Shown here in pieces: positions 10,935-21,205 of a stretch of DNA of 24,676 nucleotides. Made by a program: the position numbers and the translations under genes. Position 1 is the stretch's first letter. Each line of letters starts with the position of its first letter. The stretch comes from Haplomitrium mnioides. Taxonomy: Eukaryota > Marchantiophyta > Haplomitriopsida > Calobryales. The notes under the pieces are model-generated. The model worked only from the letters and a program-made list of their open reading frames with translations. It was not told the DNA's origin and did not search any database. The stretch spans positions 1 through 24,676 of the forward strand of contig JBNGIS010020244.1 in the NCBI GenBank assembly GCA_049999725.1, read 5' to 3'.

Positions 10935-11310
10935 CACTATGTGCAAGAGAAAACAGAGTCCTTGAAAGCCCTCTGGATTTCTAACTGATGATACTTCCCT
11001 TATGAGTCCCGCTGCTTTACAACTGCAGCCCAGCAACCCGCACACCCTCCTCTCTAGATAGTTTTTTAACTTCCCTCGCGAGAAGCCTTGCTTTTACTTC
11101 CTCATGCTAAGAAGAGAGTTTCTTTGACTTCCACCTTTGGAAGATAGCTTTGCTAGCTGCAGGTAGCCCACTCCACCCTCGAGCCTCGACGGGTCTTACT
11201 ATGCAGTGCATCGGCACAACCCCTCCTCTCATCTCCACTTGAAGAATAACACACCAGAGTGTTCTCCGAACACTCTGAGCTGATGCACTTGCACAAGAGA
11301 ATGCCGAGAG

Positions 11311-11936
11311 ACTCCAAGCTCTCTACTTGGCAGCCTCTCCTTAGTTCTCGGCTGACCGAAAATTCCTTCGAGCTATCGTATCAGTAACCCTCCGCTTTGG
11401 TCCACCAGCAAGGACAAGTTCACCTAGATTGCCTGAGCATCCAGAGCTCCCTACTCTGCAACACTCGGTGCCCCTCCAATCCACCTTCGAATCCCCGTGG
11501 CCTCTTGGAGCTAGTACCCATGCTTCACGTAGCTTTCATTGAATTATCGCCTTGCCTTACCATGCGCAATTCCCATTTCTTGTTATCGCTGTCGCGCCCC
11601 GCAATCGCCCGTGAAACGCCAAGACGACTCCAAGCTCCCTACCTAGCAGCCTCTCCTTAGTTCTCAGCCAACCAAAAATTCCTTTAAGCTATTGTATTAG
11701 TAACCCTCCGCTCTGGTCCACCGGCAAGGATGAGTTCACCTGGATCGCTCGAGCATCCAGAGCTCCCTACTGTGCAACACTCGGCGCCCCTCCAGTCCAC
11801 CTCCAAATCCCTCTGGCCCCTTGGAGCTAGTACCCCTGCTTCACATAGCTTTCACTGAATTATCGCCCTGCCTTACCATGCGCGAATCTCGTACCTCGCA
11901 TCGCTATATCTCCAACAATTGCCCGTGCATCAACCC
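11311..11936. repeat. 316-bp tandem duplication inside the LTR
   Basis: Unit A (11311-11626) and unit B (11627-about 11936) both start ACTCCAAGCT and share long similar stretches, including TAACCCTCCGCT, GCATCCAGAGCTCCCTACT and TTGGAGCTAGTACCC. The other LTR has the same duplication (18200 and 18515, period 315), so it existed before this copy inserted. The two units differ by scattered substitutions, so the duplication is older than the LTR pair. Confidence 0.88.
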
Positions 11937-12323
11937 AAAAGAATTTGATAGCAAACAATGTATACTCCCCTCGTACGCTGCCTCCCAACGCACAATCCGA
12001 TGAATAGTCATTATTGCCATTAGCTCGGAATAGGGGACGACGACGTGTGGCTTCACTATTCGGTAATCCCATTACCACGGGATGGGAGAAGGCGTCACGT
12101 GTCCTACAGTTGGTCGTGCAAAAGACAAAGTCAACGGTAACTTCAATGAGGAGCTCCGAGGAATCTTGCGAGAAGAGATTCTGTAGATTCCCGCAGAACC
12201 AAGTCCGAAGAGGCTATCAGAATCGAGTTCCGCAGTGCCCCACAGAACCGACTCCAAGGAATCTCCTTAGATCCTCCCGTAGATTCTTCTTTCTTCTCCT
12301 CGCGTCACATCGTCCGCTGCACC

Positions 12324-12660
12324 GCCGTCCGACGTCGCCCCGCAAGGGGGTAGGCTGACCGTCGCGCTGACCTCTCCCTTCGTAGTTGACCTGCACGTTG
12401 CCCGAGGTCAAGTGAACTCCTCTCCTTGCGCCGCGTGTCCCGTGAATTGTCTCGGGGTCCTTGGAACCGCCACGTCCTCCGAAAGGCGCCGTCCGACGCC
12501 GCCCCGCAAGGGGTAGGCGGATTGTCGCGCTGACATCCTTTCGAGGTTAACCAACGAAACCCATGCGTGCTTCCCAAGGCGCCACGTCATCCGAAGGGCG
12601 CCGTCCGACGCCGCCCTGCAAAAGGGTAGGCGAACCGTCACGCGGACCCTTCTTCCGAAG
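12324..12660. repeat. Triplicated GC-rich hairpin module in LTR
   Basis: A module starting GCCGTCCGACG occurs at 12324, 12488 and 12600. The first two copies contain CCCCGCAAGGGG, an inverted repeat able to form a 4-bp stem with a GCAA loop (12338-12349 and 12502-12513). The third has a degenerate form (12614-12626). Each is followed by GTAGGC and a TCGCGCTGAC-like stretch. The same three modules occur in the other LTR around 19210, 19380 and 19470. Confidence 0.8.
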
Positions 12661-14224
12661 TTGACCTTCGGAAAGACAACAAGGCTCCTCAGCGTGCCAC
12701 GTTTTTGAAGCCTCCCGCGGACTCCATGCGCTCGCCACGTCATCCGTAGAGCCGCCTCGGACTTCCCCTGCTCGCGGAATAAGAACTGTGCCGATGTCAC
12801 CGTTTCATCGTACCTTCGAAGTAAGAACTCCGCACGTGCCCGAGGTTATCTTCGTGAACACTTCCAAAAGCTCACTATAAGAACTACTAGGCCCTTTCGG
12901 ATTGTTCGCCCTTTCAAACTTTCAGACGCTTGTTGCACCCCGTCGAACTTTCATCCTCCAAGTTGCCGAAGCGGTGAAGAGTCACCCTTTCAGCGCCGCT
13001 AGCTCCTTCGTGGGTCGCACCGGCGTTAGCTTCGTTTTTCGGCCGCTCTCATCTCACTCGCCGATTCGTCGATATATCGTCTTTCCACCGTGCCCTTCAT
13101 TTCCCCCTCCCCCACCGGATAGGCGCTATATCGCCCTTCTGGCTCAGTCTTCTTCCCGTTGGACGGTTTGTATTAGATCACTGCTTCGCCACTAATGCGC
13201 GTTGTTCAAACCGGTTCGCCAACAAGTCGCCTTTTTGTCTTCACTCGCTCTTATTTGATCAGATCGATGATCAGTCTCCCTTTCGGCTCTCCTCTGTATT
13301 TCCTCTTGGCGAATCTGCGCTAGGTCGCCCCTTCAGCTTCCGCGCTCCTCCTCCTCTCGGATCTTCGATATATCGCCCTTCCGGCACCCTCTCGTTTCCT
13401 TCGGCTAGACCCGCGATAAGTTGTTGTTTCGGGCCCTCCTCTTGCTCCCCTGTTGGGTTCCTCACGAATCCCTCTTAACCGGGCTCCCCACATCGTAAGA
13501 CGGATCAAAACCAGGTTAAGTGGGCTCCCCACTTAGGGAGGCGCCTGTCCGTAGATCCGCGGGCCTCCTGGTGCCGCCACGTCGTTCGTGGAATCTTGCA
13601 AAGGGCTCCGGAGACGCCACATTTCCGTGGAATCTCGTGGGACCTTTCGGGGACTCCACTCTTCTACTAGGACTTACAAGCTTAAAGGGAGCGTTCGATC
13701 GGCCTCTGCATGGCTCGCTCTTGCTTGCGGGATCGAGGCGTCCCTCTTCCCTGGCCTTGCTCACCCTCGTGACGATCTCACCTCCTCCTGTCAGCTCTTG
13801 ATGTTTGCTTCCCGATTTGTGGCCCCTGCATGACCCCCGCGATCTGCCTTTCTCCGGAGTGCCTTCAGACTTCCTTGTTGTTGATCTGTTCTTCTTCCTC
13901 ATGCGATTGCTTCACCATAAGTGGTTGCTCTGTTTCTTCTTCCTTGGCTCCGACCCCCGCATCTTCTTTAGGCCCATGGATTCTCGCTGGCCTGCTTCGA
14001 ACTTGAAAATGAGGCCCCTCCCTTGGCTGGCGATCACTGCTCTCTCCTCATCTCTTCCGCCATGATCCTGTTTCCCTCTTAGGAATCATGTGCCCTACTC
14101 TTAGTAGTTGTTTGAGGTAATCAACTGTTCCTTAGAGGCCTTCACACTCGCAAAGTGGACATATTGCCAATGGTGCTTCTGATTTCGTGAATTCTGCTTG
14201 AATGCTCCAAAGCACTGGCTGACA

Positions 14225-14237
14225 TAACTCCCCCTTC
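14225..14237 (-). promoter_or_regulatory. Polypurine tract
   Basis: On the minus strand the sequence GAAGGGGGAGTTA ends directly at the TG of the 3' LTR. A G-rich purine run in this position primes plus-strand DNA synthesis in LTR retrotransposons. Its position next to the 10314-14224 LTR, not the other one, fixes the element on the minus strand. Confidence 0.88.
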
Positions 14238-14385
14238 AAGTGTGATGCGTCCTCGCGAACACACCTCTTCTCCCTCAATTTTCTGGTGCCTCTGCTACTG
14301 GTCGCTGGCTCGACTTTGCATCTCCTGCAAAACAACCCCACGAAATACCCCGCCAACAAAACACACATTCACACACACAAACAAC

Positions 14386-17038
14386 TTACCTGCGGTTGCT
14401 GGACACCCTTGATGGGGTCCCACTTGGGCCCTTGTTTGTCTCTTGATCCTCAAAACTCCTCAATTTGTCGAAGTGCCCCCTGGTGTCCCCACCATTGTCC
14501 CCATATGTCGCCGATTTCCACTGGTGCTCTGGTCTGTCATAGGCTGAGAATTTACTTTGGTGGACAGACTCCACACCCTCCTCCAACAGATCCTCCTCTG
14601 TTGCTTCACTCACCACTTGTACCCGATAGTGGTACTCCGAGTCCTCTTCTTCCTCGGACCACACACTCTCGTACTCTACCTCAGGCTGCGTTTCTCCAAA
14701 GTGAGGAACTAGACCGTAATTCAATGTCATTTTGTCGGGGCCAAACACCAGTATGGAGTTCCTCCAGTTGTGCATTACTCTGGCCCCATACAGCCACGGC
14801 CTTCCGATCAACACTGGGTAAGGAGAAGCTCTAGCGGGTCGCATTACCAGATAATTCAGCCTAAACTCTTTCCCCCTATAAAGGTTGGGATTTGAAGAAG
14901 AGAGCCCAAGGGCTTTACTCGTGACCCATCCGCCAGCCTCATGATCCGAGCTGTAGGCTGGAATTCCGTGAATCCCAGTTTGTGCGATGTCTCCTCCACC
15001 ATAATGTTAACTCCTGCCCCTCCATCTATGGGCACTAAAAACAACGTGCACCCCGCGATCTAGATGTCAATCTCCGGGGCCCCCTTGTCTTTCACAAACT
15101 AGTTGCAGGTCTACTGGAGCTCCCACCTTAGGCAGCCTCTTCCTCCTCTTCGAACCCATCAACAATTCACGAAGTTGTCTCCGATACAGTGGGCTATCCT
15201 TTAGAAGCTAGCCTACTGTGACCGTGATAGGACAATTTCTTATGTCCACTTGAATGTTGTAGGGGCTGGGCTTCGCCCCCTCTTTTGCAGCTGCAATCTT
15301 CTCCGTACTTCCTTGAGCCCTCCCTGCTGCTTCTGGACTTCCTTAAGGGTCTCCTCTTCTGCTTGCTCTTGTTCCAAGGCCTCCAAAGCCTCCAACTGCT
15401 TCCTCACCTGGTCCTACTACTCCGGGTAGAACCATTTGGGATTATCTCGCCGATAATCATAATCATCCCAAGGTGAGGTCGCTTGAGCCACTTCCTTCTC
15501 AACTCTTTTCTCGGCCTTCTTGTGGCTTTTCCTTTTGGCCTTGGCCCTTGCCTTGGTGACGACCCTGAAACACTCATCCAAAGTCAGTGTCTCTTAGCCT
15601 AGCAACTCAGCTTCCTCCTCCATGTCTAGAGTGATCAAATTGACGTTTGAGGAGGGAGGAGGATTCAAGCTTGGCCCAGGGGCAACATCTAGCCTTCCGT
15701 GCGGGCAATTCTTGGCTACATGCCCCTCCGTTTTGCATTGGAAGTAGAGGGGAGGCGATTGCCCATAATTGCTCTTACGCGGCTCCAGATAACTTGTTGA
15801 AACGTGACCAAGCTGGCTACAATTCCAACACACCATGATTGTGGTCCTGGATGGTCGAGTAGCAGCCTACTGATTCATAGGCCCTGCGTTCCCTCCTGCA
15901 GACCTGCTCAGAATTGTCTGAGGTCCCCCGTTGATTTGATACACAGTGTCTAGGGCCTCCTCCAAGACATACTCCACCTCTTCTCTCACGTACTATGGTG
16001 CTTCCTCCCTTACATACTGCACAGCATTGGCATAATTTGGACATTCCTGGGGGGAATGTCCGTGTTGCTTGCAGCGGACACACCAAACTCCAACTCTCCG
16101 GATCGGCAGGGGTCTTCCCTTCGGCTTGATCCCTGCTAGGAGTATGTTCATCGCCTCCAACTTGGCAATCAGTTCATCAATTTGATCCCTCTCCCCTGGC
16201 TTCCTGCTAGCCTCGGGTTCAGGTTCAGCTTTCTTGTACCTCCCATTGTTGGCGCCCTTGCAATGACTACTCTCCTTTGTCTGCTTCTTCTTCTTCAGGT
16301 CTTTCTTCTTCTTTTTCCTCCTAGATGACCGGTCCTTGTTTGAGCTGGTGCTGCTCGACTCATTCTCGCTTTCCGAGGAGGACTCGGAACTCTAATCCGT
16401 CTCCTTGTCATTGTCTGATGTGTCCGAATAATCGTCAAAGTTGTACTTGGACCTTACCTTCCTCCGGAACTGGTGGTAGCAGCCTTCACATGGGATCTGG
16501 CTGCATTGACTGCCTCATCGAGAGTCTGTGGATCCATTTGGCGCACCCAGGTCCCAATTCCTCTGGGGAGCGCTGCCAGGAACCACGCTGTGAGCATTCC
16601 GTTTGTGGCTGGAGGGTTTAGCTTCCTCGCCACCTTCTTGAAACGTTAGAGAAACCTTCTCACAAACTCCTTCTTCTGCATCTTGAGATGACCCATCTTG
16701 ATTAGTGCCTCAGTTTCTTCCCCAATCCCCTAGAACTCCGATGTGAAGGCCTCCTTGAATGTATGCCAGTCCTTTTTTACATTGTCTGGCAGGTCCTTGT
16801 ACCAGGGCTGGGCCTCTCCCTTTAGCACTGCTGGCAGGATTCCAATCTTAACATGGGCTTCCCTATTTGCTGCTGCAGTGTTTTCAAGGTCATCGAGCCA
16901 TGCATCTGGGTCATCCTTCAGGCGTCCCTTGAAGGACTTGTATTTGAATCTTCTCTGAAGCCCAGAAGGTGGCACCTGGTTGGCCATCCCTCTACTGGCC
17001 ATTGCCACTTCCACCCAGGGGTTCCTTCCTTCCGCCAC
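14386..17038 (-). pseudogene. gag-pro: gag-protease polyprotein of the long-LTR element, broken
   Basis: Minus-strand polyprotein for particle formation and its own processing. The first likely ATG is at 17002. The gag capsid part (17002-16480) contains FKYKSFKGRLKDDPDAWLDD and PDNVKKDWHTFKEAF. A stop at 16730-16732 and a frameshift near 16485 interrupt it. A Ser/Glu-rich stretch followed by a Lys-rich tract (about 16400-16260) comes next. Three CCHC zinc knuckles lie in one frame at 16041-16082 (intact), 15789-15830 and 15705-15746. A long charged linker follows (KQLEALEALEQEQAEEETL). The aspartic protease contains PIDGGAGVNIM with its catalytic Asp at 15026-15024. After a frameshift near 14880 come IGRPWLYGARVMHNW and an acidic tail ending at 14386. 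At least six stops and three frameshifts make it inactive. No RT or integrase follows. Confidence 0.88.
15705..16082 (-). other. Three CCHC zinc knuckles in gag
   Basis: The first knuckle (16041-16082) keeps all four ligands (CVRCKQHGHSPQEC). The second (15789-15830) reads CWNCSQLGHVSTSY, with the last Cys changed to Tyr. The third (15705-15746) reads YFQCKTEGHVAKNC, with the first Cys changed to Tyr. Both changes need only one G-to-A transition on the coding strand. Two TAG stops lie between the first and second knuckles. CCHC knuckles bind the element RNA during packaging. Confidence 0.85.
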
Positions 17039-17169
17039 TCTTCCTCAACGGCGTCAACCCCCAGTTGCTATGTTTCTCGGAAGTAACCTTCTCACCGACT
17101 GACTTGAGTCTCTGGTGCATACAGTGGTCTCTCTGGTTTGGGTTGGTCTAAGGTTTTTTCAAACCCTTG

Positions 17170-17196
17170 GCCCTCCTTCTAGAGCCAAAAAATTCA
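17170..17196 (-). promoter_or_regulatory. Probable primer binding site region
   Basis: Immediately inside the 5' LTR the minus strand reads TGAATTTTT and then TGGCTCTAGAAGGAGGG. A TGG-starting segment within about 10 nt of the LTR end is the expected position and start of a tRNA primer binding site. I could not assign the tRNA; the AGAAG core is only loosely like plant tRNA-Leu. Confidence 0.45.
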
Positions 17197-17810
17197 TGTC
17201 GCTCCCTTGTTTCGGGCCTTAACATTTTCAGGCCCTGTTTTGGGTGCAGGGGAGGACAGGTTAACGAGCTTTCACGTTCTTTTCTGAGATGGCCCCTTGC
17301 CAGTTACCACTTTCAGACCTTAAGGACTCTTCTTCTCGTTACAAACCTGGTATGCTTTTCTCACTCTTCTTCTTCACACACTCAAGTCAGACATTCCACC
17401 ATTTCACAGGTCCACATCTATTACACCCAGCTGTGATTTGTGTGATTCATCCGCTTTATTCATAGGACCCAATGACTTAAGCCCTGCCATGTTATTTGAG
17501 CTTGGGCAGAATGGTACTGGTGACCTACACAACTGAACACTACCAGAAGTTTGGACTCCCCCTCTCAAGGTGGTCACAACACTGGTCCAAATATTCCTAA
17601 TCTATCCTAACATGTTCTAAGTTCTAATTTATGCAATAGAGTCAAACCAGAGAGCATTTACCCCCATGCTACCAGACTTATGTCAAGGGATTGGACTCCC
17701 CCTTCAAGTGTGTTCCTAGGGTCTGCTCAGCTGATCTGTGTCTCCTAATCTAATACAACACTACAACACAATGCAGAAAGGAAATCTAACTACACAAATA
17801 TGAACAACAC

Positions 17811-17817
17811 ATTTATA
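17811..17817 (-). promoter_or_regulatory. Candidate TATA box in 5' LTR
   Basis: TATAAAT on the minus strand, 614 bp before the end of the LTR and conserved in the 3' LTR. It is the best-placed TATA-like motif for transcription of the interior, but this is not proven. Confidence 0.35.
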
Positions 17818-18199
17818 CACTATGTGCAAGAGAAAACAGAGTCCTTGAAGGCCCTTTGGATTTCTAACTGATGATACTTCCCTTATGAGTCCCGCTGCCT
17901 TACAACTGCAGCCTAGCAACCCGCACACCCTCCTCTCTAGATATTTTTTTAACTTCCATCGCGAGAAGCCTTGCTTTTACTTCCTCAAGCTAGGAAGAGA
18001 GTTTTTTTTACTTCCACCTTTGGAAGACAACTTTACGAGCTGCAGGTAGCCCACTCCACCCTCGAGCCTCGACAGGTCTTACTATGCAGTGCACCGACAC
18101 TAGCACAGCCCCCCCTCTCAGCTCCACTCTAAGAATAACACACCACAGTGTTCTCCGAACACTCTGAGTTGATGCACTTGCACAAGGGAATGCTAAGAG

Positions 18200-18825
18200 A
18201 CTCCAAGATCCCTACTTGGCAGCCTCTCCTTAGTTCTCGGTTGACTAAAAATTCCTTCGAGCTATCGTATCAATAACCCTCCGCTCTGGTCTACCAGCAA
18301 GGACGAGTTCACCTGATCGCCCGAGCATCCAGAGCTCCCTACTCTGCAACACTCGGCGCCCCTCCAGTCCACCTCCGAATCCCTCTGGCCCCCTAGAGCT
18401 AGTACCCCTGCTTCACGTAGCTTTCATTGAATTATCGCCCTGCCTTACCATGCGCGATTCCCATTTCATGCTATCGTTGTCGCACCCTGCAATTGCCCGT
18501 GAAACACCGAGACGACTCCAAGCTCCCTACCCGGAAGCCTCTACTTAGTTCTCAGTCGATCAAAAATTCCTTCGAGCTATCGTATCAGTAACCCTCCACT
18601 CTGGTCCACCAGCAAGGACGAGTTCACCTGGATCGCTCGAACATCCAGAGCTCCCTACTCTGCAACACTCGGCGCCCCTCATGTCCACCTCCGAATCCCT
18701 CTGGACCCTTGGAGCTAGTACCTTTGCTTCACGTAGCTTTCACTGAATTATCGCCTTGCCTTACAATGCACGAATCTTGTGCCTCGCATCGCTATATCTC
18801 CAGCAATTTCCCATGCATCAACCCA
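18200..18825. repeat. 315-bp tandem duplication inside the 5' LTR
   Basis: Counterpart of the duplication in the other LTR, with units starting ACTCCAAG at 18200 and 18515. The one-base difference in period comes from small indels. Confidence 0.85.
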
Positions 18826-19207
18826 AAAGAATTCGATAGCAAACAATGTATACTCCCCTCGCGTGCTGCTCCCCGACGCTTGATTCGATGAACAGTCGTT
18901 ATTGTCGTTAGCTCGGAATAGAAGACGACGACGTGTGGCTTCACTATTTGATAATCCCATTACCATGGGATAGGAGAAGGCGTCGCGTGTCCTGCAGTTG
19001 GTCGAACAAAAGACAAAGTCAACGGTAACTTCAACGAGGAGCTCCGAAGAATCTTGCGAGAAGAGATTCCGTAGATTCCTGCAGAACCAAGTCCAAAGAG
19101 GCTATCGAAATCGAGTTTGGCAATGCCCTACAGAACTGACTCTAAGGAATCTCCTTAGATCCCCCCGTAGATTCTTTCTTCTTCTCCTTACGCCACGTCG
19201 TCCGCTG

Positions 19208-19525
19208 CACCGCCATCCGACGTCGCCCCGCAATGGGGTAGGCTGACCGTCGCGCTAACCTCTCCCTCTGTAGTTGACCTGCACGTTGCCTGAGGTCAGG
19301 TGAACTCCTCTCCTTGCGCTGCGTATCCCGTGAATTGCCTCGGGGTCCCTGGAGTCGCCACGTCCTCCAAAGTGCGTCGTCCGACGCCACCTCGCAAGGG
19401 GTAGGTGGACCGTCGCGCTGACATCCTTCTGAAGTTGACCAACGGAACCCCTGCGTGCTTCCCAAGGGCGCCATCCGATGCCGCCCTGCAAAGAGGTAGG
19501 CGGACCGTCGCGCAGACCCTTCTTC
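19208..19525. repeat. Triplicated GC-rich module in the 5' LTR
   Basis: Counterpart of the 12324-12660 modules. The stem bases are less well kept here: the first copy reads CCCCGCAATGGGG and the second CTCGCAAGGGG, so the hairpin is partly eroded. The third copy lies 18 nt closer to the second than in the other LTR. Confidence 0.75.
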
Positions 19526-21050
19526 CAAAGTTGACCTTCGGAAACACAACAAGGCTCCTCAGCACGCTATGTTTCCGAAGCCTTCCGCAGACTCCTTGCA
19601 CTCGCCACGTCATTCGTAGAGCCGCCGCGGACTTCCCCTGCTTGCCAAATAAGAACTGTTCCGATGTCACCGTTTCATTGGACCTTCGAAGTAAGAACTC
19701 CGCGCGTGCCCGAGGTTATCTTCGTGAACACTTCCAAAAACTTGCTATAAGAACTACTAGACCCTTTCGGACCGTTCGCCCTTTCGAACTTTTGGACGCC
19801 TGTCGCACCCCGTCAAACTTTCATCCTCTAAGTTGCCGAAGCGGCAAAGAGTCACCCTTTTGGCGTCGCTAGCTCCTCCATCGGTTGCACCGGCGTTAGC
19901 TTCGTTTTTCGGCCGCTCTCATCTTGCTCACCGATTCGCCGATATATCATCCTTCCGCCGTGCCCTTCGTTTCCCCCCACTGGATAGGCGCCATATCGCC
20001 CTTCTGGCTCAGACTTCTTCCCATTGGACGGTTTGCGCTAGGTCACCGCTTTGCCATTGATGCGCGTCGTTCGAACCGATTTGCCGATAAGTTGCCTTTT
20101 CACCTTCACTCGCTCTTATTCGATCAGATCGGTGATCAGTCCCCCTTTCAGCTCTCCTCTGTATTTCCTCTTGGCGAATCTGCGGTAGGTCGCCCCTTCG
20201 GCTTCTGCGCTCCTCCTCCTCTCGGATCTTCGATATATCGCCCTTCCGGCACCCTCCCGTTTTCCTTCAGCCAGACCCGCGATAAGTTGCTGTTTCAGCC
20301 CTCCTTCGTGCTCCCATGTTGGGTTCCTCATGGATCCCTCTTAACCAGGTTCCCCACGTCGTAAGACGGATTGGAACCAGGTTAAGTGGGCTCCCCACTT
20401 ATGGAGGCGTCTGTCCGCAAATCCGCGGGCCTCCTAGTGTCGCCACGTTTTCGTGGAATCTCGCGGGACCTTTCGGGGACTCCACTCTTCCGCCAAGACT
20501 TACAGGCTCGAAGTGAGTGTTTGATCGGCCTCTGTAGGGCTCGCTCTTGCTTGCGGGATCGAGGCTTCCCTCTTCCTTGGCCTTGCTCACCCTCGTGACA
20601 ATCTCACCTCCTCTTGTCAGCTCCTGATGCTTGCTTCCCGATTTGTGGCCGCTGCAAGACCCCCGCGATGTGCCTTTCTTCGGAGTGCCTTCAGACTTCC
20701 TTGTTGTTGATCCGTTCTTCTTCCTCCTGCGATCGCTTTGCCATAGGTAGCTGCTCTGTTTCTTCTTCCCAGGCTCTGATCCCTGCATCCTCCTTAGGCC
20801 CACGGATTCTCGCTGGCCTGCTTCGAACTTGAAAATGGGGCCCCTCCCCTAGTTGGCGATCACTGCTCTCTCCTCATCTCTTCCGCCATGATCCTGTTTC
20901 CCTCCTAGGAATCATGTGCCCTGCTCTTAGTAGTTGTTTGAGGTAATCAATTGTTCCTGAGAGGCCTTCACACTCACAAAGGGGACATATTGCCAATGGT
21001 GCTTCTGATTTCGTGAATTCTGCTTGAATGCTCCAAAGCACTGGCTGACA

Positions 21051-21204
21051 ATTGGGATGAGTATTGAGCTGATTTCTCCACAAAGTTTTGGTTCTGAGTA
21101 TTGCGATGAGTGTCAATTTGATTCATCCACAAAAATTTGGTTATGAGTATTATGATGAGTATTAGGTTCACTAGTTCATATAGTTTTGGCTATGAGTATT
21201 GGGA
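21051..21204 (+). repeat. 50-bp satellite array, right part, with right TSD copy
   Basis: The array resumes in the same orientation and in phase with the left part: ATTGG (21051-21055, the second target site duplication copy) followed by GATGAGTATTGAG. About three units follow before the array ends at about 21204 (GAGTATTGGGA). This shows that the sequence from 10314 to 21050 was inserted into a continuous array. Confidence 0.92.
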
Positions 21205-21205
21205 A

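Larger units (their letters stand above)
10314..14224 (-). repeat. 3' LTR of the gag-protease element (3911 bp)
   Basis: This matches 17197-21050 end to end. Its outer parts are AT/GC-balanced, while the central part (about 11000-14000) is rich in GC and CpG compared with the surrounding DNA. It contains a 316-bp tandem duplication (11311-11936) and three copies of a GC-rich hairpin module (12324-12660). Many short open frames on both strands inside it follow from the GC-rich composition and have no recognisable domain. It is 57 bp longer than the other LTR, almost entirely because of an 18-nt and a 40-nt segment missing from the other copy. Confidence 0.95.
10314..21050 (-). mobile_element. 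Non-autonomous Ty3/gypsy gag-protease element with 3.9-kb LTRs
   Basis: Complete LTR retrotransposon of 10,737 bp on the minus strand, nested in the 50-bp satellite. On the element's own strand each LTR begins TGTCAGCC and ends GCGACA. The 5' LTR is 17197-21050 and the 3' LTR is 10314-14224, flanked by a perfect 5-bp ATTGG duplication. A polypurine tract lies next to the 3' LTR. The 2972-bp interior codes only for gag and protease; the space from the end of protease to the polypurine tract is about 150 bp, so RT, RNase H and integrase are absent. This architecture recalls LARD and TR-GAG non-autonomous elements, but it keeps coding capacity and long LTRs together. By hand count the LTRs differ at 6 of the last 184 aligned positions and 7 of the first 105 or so. 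That implies an insertion that is not very recent. Confidence 0.93.
17197..21050 (-). repeat. 5' LTR of the gag-protease element (3854 bp)
   Basis: This is the promoter-bearing LTR for the minus-strand element. It matches 10314-14224 throughout, including the tandem duplication (18200 and 18515) and the triplicated GC-rich module. Compared with the other LTR it lacks 18 nt near 19468 and about 40 nt near 20446, each flanked in the longer copy by short direct repeats (AAGG, and GCCAC followed by TTCGTGGAATCT-like sequence). Short open frames inside it are not supported as genes. Confidence 0.95.

Noticed and set aside
13516-13902. 128-codon minus-strand open frame in the left LTR, with a related 134-codon frame at 20399-20803
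   Set aside because: It is conserved only because the two LTRs are copies. The frames shift and differ at their ends, no domain is visible, and GC-rich DNA gives long chance frames.
14286-14834. 182-codon plus-strand open frame
   Set aside because: It is antisense to the protease tail of the gag-protease polyprotein, which has clear family motifs on the minus strand.
19405-19872. 155-codon plus-strand open frame in the right LTR
   Set aside because: The counterpart in the other LTR is not open over the same span, no domain is visible, and it is antisense to the element.
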